NCBI GenBank assembly: GCA_021443045.1
Contig: JABUUT010000015.1
Span: forward strand, 1 to 17,290
Origin: Fibrobacteraceae bacterium
GTDB lineage: Bacteria; Fibrobacterota; Fibrobacteria; Fibrobacterales; Fibrobacteraceae
DNA length: 17,290 nt
Direction of reading: 5' to 3'
Position 1 is the stretch's first letter, and each line of letters begins with the position of its first letter. The position numbers and the translations under genes are program-made. Under the pieces are notes generated by a model. It did not search any database. It saw nothing but the letters and a program-made list of their open reading frames with translations, and had not been told where the DNA came from. Below, piece by piece: positions 13,627-17,290 of the stretch.

Positions 13627-16116
13627 ATGAAAAATTGGTTGCTTTCTTTGGGTTTGGGAAGACGGGAAGGGCTTATTGCCATATTTACTATGGTGGTGCT
13701 GGTTGTCGCTTTTCTGATATTCAACAATTTGTCCATTTCCTATGCTCGTAGTTGGGATATTGAATATGGCTACATCGCCATTCTCCTGACTTTTATTTTG
13801 TTCCTTGTGGGTGTGGTGGTCAATATTCCATACGTGGCTCAGAATATCCGTACCAACAGGCCCAGTGGCAAGAGCTTTTGCGGCTTGGCCATTATGTTGA
13901 TTCTTTTCTCGGTGTTCATGTTTGGCAACATCAGCAACACCCATCGGGTGCTTAGTGATGAAACGAGCTGGGAATCCATGGGACTGCAGATGTATTTTCA
14001 GCATTCTGGCGGCATTTGCAACGAAGGTGTTTGGGACAACGGTATTTTGGACTGTAAAACAGAGGTGAACAACTTTAAGGGCAAGGCCCTGGGATTTGTT
14101 TATTCCCTGGTGTTCAACTTTATGGAACCCAACCGCGACACGGCTTTGCTGGTAAACTATCCTTTTTACATTCTGGCTCTCTTGGCATTCTTCTTTGCTT
14201 TAAGCCTTTGGTTTAAGAATGAAAAACTGGCTTTGGCGGCAACGGCTTTTTTGGGCGGTATGCCTATTTTGCTGTTGCAGGCCCGGTCGGCTTCCACGGA
14301 GGTTCTCTACATTTTCCTCTTGGCGGTGCTCATGGCCTGGTATGCCTTTGTGCCAACAAGTAAGGTAACCTGGAAACATTTTCTTTTGACGGTTCCTCTG
14401 CTGGGGTTCTTTGCCCAGACTCGCCAGGAAACTGTTTTTGCCTTTATTCCTTTTGCCCTCTATTACTACAAGTATTTTAGGGAAAAAATCCACCGTCTGC
14501 CACTGTTTGTGCTTTCGGTAATTTTGGTAAGCTGGCCTTCTATAAATACCATGGCTGCCTATCGGGGTTACGATTTTCAGGGCGGGGAACACGCGGCCCA
14601 CTCCCTAGAGAATTTCTGGTTCAACCTAAAGTCTAATATTGCCATTATGATGAATCTGACTGAAGATTCATCCTTTGGGGGTATTCTGATGAACCCCTTC
14701 TATACCACATTTACGGTTATACTTTTTGTGGCCACCCTTTGGCTTTTGTTCCGCATGATTGTGTTTAAGCGGTACTGGCGTGGCTTTGTGCTGGGAATTC
14801 TTTTCTGCCTGCAGATTTTTGTGATTCTATTGAATGTTTCTGGAACCTTTGAAATTGATATTAACCAGCGTTATGTGCTGGTGGCTTTACCGTTGTTTGC
14901 TATGCTAATGGCTTTGGGATTGGCCGATGCCTTGCAGTTTACCACGAAGATGAAGTTCAGTGCCGCCTCTTACATTACCCTGGTGGTGGCCTTTGGGCTT
15001 TCTGTGGGGCTCATGCTGTTCCATGCGCCTAGCTACAAGGCCAACATGCTCTACTACAAGAACAAGTTGCTGGGCGAGGAAGATTTTTTGAATACGGAAC
15101 TTTCCAAGTATCCTGAAAATTCCATTTTTATTTATGCAAGACCTTGGCAGATGTTGGCTAGCGGTCACAGTTCCTTTAGTGAACGCACTTTTACAAGCTG
15201 GGACACCGAAACTTTTACCAGCTGGATGCAAAAGTCTGGGGGCAACATTTATTTGGTACGGGGTCAGGATGGCTATGGCGAACTGAACCGCAAGACACGG
15301 GTGGTGGGTTTTAAAACTACAGACCAGGTGGATGGCATTTTGGCAGACTACAAGAACGAACGGGTTCTTTTGGAAGCCCGGATGTTTGGTTACCCGCTGG
15401 TGGTGTACAAGATTCTTGCCAAGAAGGGTGTTTCGACCTACGCCCAGAATTTTATGGTTTCTAACTATGAAGGTGGAGAGTTCCACTTGAACAAGAATTT
15501 TCCAGAGTCCATTCCTTGCAGTTGGAAACTGAATAGTGAATTGCAGGAAGAATTGGTTCTTTCCAACGAAAACGATACTTTGTCTGTAGATTCGGTTAAG
15601 GTGAACAAGGGCATGAACCGGGCGGAGTTTACTTGCATTATGCCCGATGGCGATACATTAACCTTTTTGAAGGACTTTTTTGTGGAAGCTTCCAATGTGG
15701 CCTTGCTTTCGAAGTTAAAAATGTCGGGCCACAACCAGGCTTGGGGCGCTCCCGGAATTAACGAGACTGTGGAACACCGCAAGATTACGCTGGATAGGGA
15801 AGTGTTCCGCTACGGTATTGGCTCCCATGCCAATTCCAGCCTGCGCTACGACTTGCCTATGCCCTACGATACATTGCATGCTGTTGTGGGCCTAGACGAC
15901 GAATCGGCTTGTGGCGACGGTGTTCACTTTATTGTGAAGGCAGACAATCGGGAAATTTTCCGTTCTCCCCGGGTTTACTCCATGGGAAAAATTCAGCTGG
16001 ACTTGAATTTGAATAGAGCCACAAAACTGGAATTGATTCTGGATCAGGGTGACAAGAACAACATGGACTGCGACCATGGTGACTGGGCCAATGCCTGGTT
16101 GGAGGCTGTTCCTTGA
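13627..16116 (+). CDS. GT-C-type membrane glycosyltransferase fused to a C-terminal NPCBM domain
   Basis: This 829-residue protein has about 11-12 hydrophobic segments between 15 and 480. An acidic pair D111-E112 (in LSDETSW) lies in the first large loop, where GT39/PMT-like GT-C enzymes carry their catalytic acidic residues. GT-C enzymes transfer sugars from polyprenyl-phosphate donors on the outer face of the inner membrane. A soluble part follows (about 490-690). The C-terminus (about 700-829) is an NPCBM-type carbohydrate-binding domain, with GIGSHANS (730-737), VGLDDES, and the closing DHGDWANAWLEA (816-827). Acceptor and donor are unknown; surface glycan or protein glycosylation is the likely field. 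The ribosome binding site is weak. The stop overlaps the next gene's TTG start. Confidence 0.82.
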   Translation: MKNWLLSLGLGRREGLIAIFTMVVLVVAFLIFNNLSISYARSWDIEYGYIAILLTFILFLVGVVVNIPYVAQNIRTNRPSGKSFCGLAIMLILFSVFMFGNISNTHRVLSDETSWESMGLQMYFQHSGGICNEGVWDNGILDCKTEVNNFKGKALGFVYSLVFNFMEPNRDTALLVNYPFYILALLAFFFALSLWFKNEKLALAATAFLGGMPILLLQARSASTEVLYIFLLAVLMAWYAFVPTSKVTWKHFLLTVPLLGFFAQTRQETVFAFIPFALYYYKYFREKIHRLPLFVLSVILVSWPSINTMAAYRGYDFQGGEHAAHSLENFWFNLKSNIAIMMNLTEDSSFGGILMNPFYTTFTVILFVATLWLLFRMIVFKRYWRGFVLGILFCLQIFVILLNVSGTFEIDINQRYVLVALPLFAMLMALGLADALQFTTKMKFSAASYITLVVAFGLSVGLMLFHAPSYKANMLYYKNKLLGEEDFLNTELSKYPENSIFIYARPWQMLASGHSSFSERTFTSWDTETFTSWMQKSGGNIYLVRGQDGYGELNRKTRVVGFKTTDQVDGILADYKNERVLLEARMFGYPLVVYKILAKKGVSTYAQNFMVSNYEGGEFHLNKNFPESIPCSWKLNSELQEELVLSNENDTLSVDSVKVNKGMNRAEFTCIMPDGDTLTFLKDFFVEASNVALLSKLKMSGHNQAWGAPGINETVEHRKITLDREVFRYGIGSHANSSLRYDLPMPYDTLHAVVGLDDESACGDGVHFIVKADNREIFRSPRVYSMGKIQLDLNLNRATKLELILDQGDKNNMDCDHGDWANAWLEAVP
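16101..16105 (+). promoter_or_regulatory. Ribosome binding site GGAGG deciding a TTG start
   Basis: GGAGG lies 7 bp upstream of a TTG at 16113 and inside the end of the upstream glycosyltransferase gene. No ATG or GTG in this frame lies near, and the downstream protein matches its family from this TTG onward. Confidence 0.8.
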
Positions 16117-17201
16117 AAGTTCTTGTAGCTCCCTTGGATTGGGGGCTTGGGCACGCGACCCGTTGCGTGCCTATTATAAGGCGTTTTTTGGCCCAGGGTG
16201 CCCAGGTGGAACTGGCAGTGTGTGGCCAAATTGCAAGGTTGTATCGGGAAATTTTTCCGGAACTTCGTCAAAGGTTAGCTCCGTCTTACAACATTGTGTA
16301 TCCCAAGCATGGCTTTGACATGGCTCTTTGGCTTTTGAGAAATCGTGCCCACCTGAATGCGGTAATTAAGTTTGAACACCGTTTTGCTGAAGAAATGGTG
16401 GAAAGGCACCATTACGATGTGCTTATTTCGGATAATCGATTTGGTTTTTACTCCAAAGGGGCCAAGTCTGTGTATATGACCCACCAGTGCCGCATTGCTT
16501 TTCCCCCTGCATTATCGATGCTGGAGCCTTTGGGCGAATTTTGGCATTGGTCCATGATGAAGCATTTTAATCAGGTATGGGTGCCTGATTTTCCGGAATT
16601 TCCGGGGTATGCAGGGCTCATGTCACACCCCAGTTTTATTCATAGCAGCCGTGTGAAATTTGTGGGGCTCCTTTCACGATTTGATGCCGATTTTTTTGGT
16701 GGCCAGGGCTCACAAGTTTGTTCGAAACCATGCAAGTACAAAACCATGTCCATTGTTTCGGGGGTGGAACCTGCTCGTACCACTTTTGAAAACAAATTGC
16801 GAAAGGTTTTGTCTAGAATTCCGGGGAAACATTTGCTGGTTTTGGGAAAAGTTTCGGAAGGGGTAAAAGTGTGGAGGGAAGGCAACCTGGAAATCCACAC
16901 CCATTTGCCTCAAGACCAAATGGCCGCCGCGGCCCAAAGTTCCCAGTGGATTATTAGCCGCGGCGGGTACAGCACCATTATGGATATGGCCGTGTTGGGG
17001 GCAAAGTGCATTTTTGTTCCAACGCCGGGGCAGTATGAGCAGGTTGTGCTGGCCCGCAGTTTGGATAAGGCTGGCTACGGCGTACATGTGCCAGATGATA
17101 AATTTGATGAAGAAAATTTGGAAAAGGCTTTTACCCAAAATGTTGTTTTGCCTAAGCCTCCTAAAGAAGATTTACTGAAATTAGCCATAGGGCTCCTCTA
17201 A
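16113..17201 (+). CDS. MurG/GT28-like glycosyltransferase, TTG start
   Basis: This 362-residue GT-B-fold protein begins MKVLVAPLDWGLGHATR, whose glycine-rich GLGHATR (11-17) corresponds to the N-terminal loop of GT28/MurG enzymes. Its C-terminal half has SRGGYSTIMDMAVLGAKCIFVPTPGQYEQ (282-310), the nucleotide-sugar-binding block of the glycosyltransferase 28 C-terminal domain. I recall similar uncharacterised transferases in the Bacteroidetes. It has no signal peptide or membrane span, so it should act on the cytoplasmic side with an activated sugar. The TTG start (16113) overlaps the upstream TGA stop (TTGA) and is backed by a GGAGG site. The pairing suggests the two enzymes work on the same glycan, one inside and one outside the inner membrane. 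Donor and acceptor cannot be read. Confidence 0.85.
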   Translation: MKVLVAPLDWGLGHATRCVPIIRRFLAQGAQVELAVCGQIARLYREIFPELRQRLAPSYNIVYPKHGFDMALWLLRNRAHLNAVIKFEHRFAEEMVERHHYDVLISDNRFGFYSKGAKSVYMTHQCRIAFPPALSMLEPLGEFWHWSMMKHFNQVWVPDFPEFPGYAGLMSHPSFIHSSRVKFVGLLSRFDADFFGGQGSQVCSKPCKYKTMSIVSGVEPARTTFENKLRKVLSRIPGKHLLVLGKVSEGVKVWREGNLEIHTHLPQDQMAAAAQSSQWIISRGGYSTIMDMAVLGAKCIFVPTPGQYEQVVLARSLDKAGYGVHVPDDKFDEENLEKAFTQNVVLPKPPKEDLLKLAIGLL

Positions 17202-17290
17202 AAATTCATTTTTATGATTTGTTCAATAACGCTTCGCACTAGTTCGTCTCTCAAAGATGCCCAATACCTCCAGTATTGGCCACTTTTCGT
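17198..17290 (-). CDS. C-terminal fragment of a convergent gene (partial), not recognised
   Basis: Read leftward from the window edge, 30 sense codons are followed by TAG (17200-17198). They encode a fragment ending DELVRSVIEQIIKMNF, which looks like a real amphipathic C-terminal helix. It overlaps the stop of the plus-strand glycosyltransferase gene by 4 bp. A plus-strand reading of the same stretch also stays open but has no ribosome binding site. The fragment is too short to name a family. Confidence 0.4.
   Translation of the reverse strand, partial: TKSGQYWRYWASLRDELVRSVIEQIIKMNF

Noticed and set aside
12703..14004. Long open frame of 433 codons on the minus strand
   Set aside because: It lies antisense to the lipoprotein and the glycosyltransferase gene, runs through the terminator hairpin, and encodes a His/Asn-rich sequence with no recognisable domain. 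The plus-strand proteins have clear signal peptides and domains, so this is a shadow.

Overview
The window reads as ordinary chromosomal DNA of a Gram-negative, diderm bacterium, most likely a Fibrobacter or close relative in the Fibrobacterota. The reasons are several lipoprotein signal peptides, outer-membrane and FecR-type periplasmic proteins, a type B ribosomal protein L31, and a protein style I associate with that phylum. The phylum call is an inference. No rRNA, tRNA, CRISPR array, transposase or insertion sequence is visible. Genes are tightly packed, and no gene-free stretch exceeds about 160 bp.

Layout: (1) At the left edge, a minus-strand fragment looks like the N-terminus of an RluA-type pseudouridine synthase. 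(2) At 171-2405 (+) is a complete three-gene polar amino-acid ABC importer: lipoprotein binding protein, permease and ATPase. (3) At 9346-2417 (-) are a secreted FecR-domain protein, a 1140-residue secreted beta-helix plus beta-barrel protein whose start overlaps the FecR stop (TAATG), and a COG2509-like FAD dehydrogenase 16 bp further on. (4) At 9463-11485 (+) is a start-stop-overlapping trio: a small acidic protein, the endoribonuclease YbeY and a CNNM/CBS/CorC-type membrane protein. (5) At 11486-11639, between two convergent genes, lies a nested set of perfect inverted repeats that could fold into a structured RNA of about 100 nt. (6) At 12230-11640 (-) is a lipoprotein with a C-terminal LysM-like segment. 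(7) At 12254-13609 (+) are a sigma70-type promoter, rpmE2 (L31 type B), a strong intrinsic terminator, a lipoprotein gene with a lysine-rich linker that starts 13 bp after that terminator, and a second strong terminator. (8) At 13627-17201 (+) are a multi-pass GT-C-type membrane glycosyltransferase with a C-terminal NPCBM domain and, overlapping it through a TTG start, a MurG/GT28-like glycosyltransferase. (9) At the right edge is the probable C-terminus of a convergent minus-strand gene.

Much of the window serves the cell envelope. It covers nutrient import (ABC), a paired periplasmic/outer-membrane protein system of unknown function (FecR plus helix-barrel), two lipoproteins, and two glycosyltransferases that probably act on a lipid-linked or surface glycan. 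The remaining genes concern ribosome biology (YbeY, L31, and possibly RluA). The least explained items are the inverted-repeat element at 11519-11618, the FecR/helix-barrel pair, the glycosyltransferase-NPCBM fusion, and the lipoprotein gene placed directly behind a terminator.
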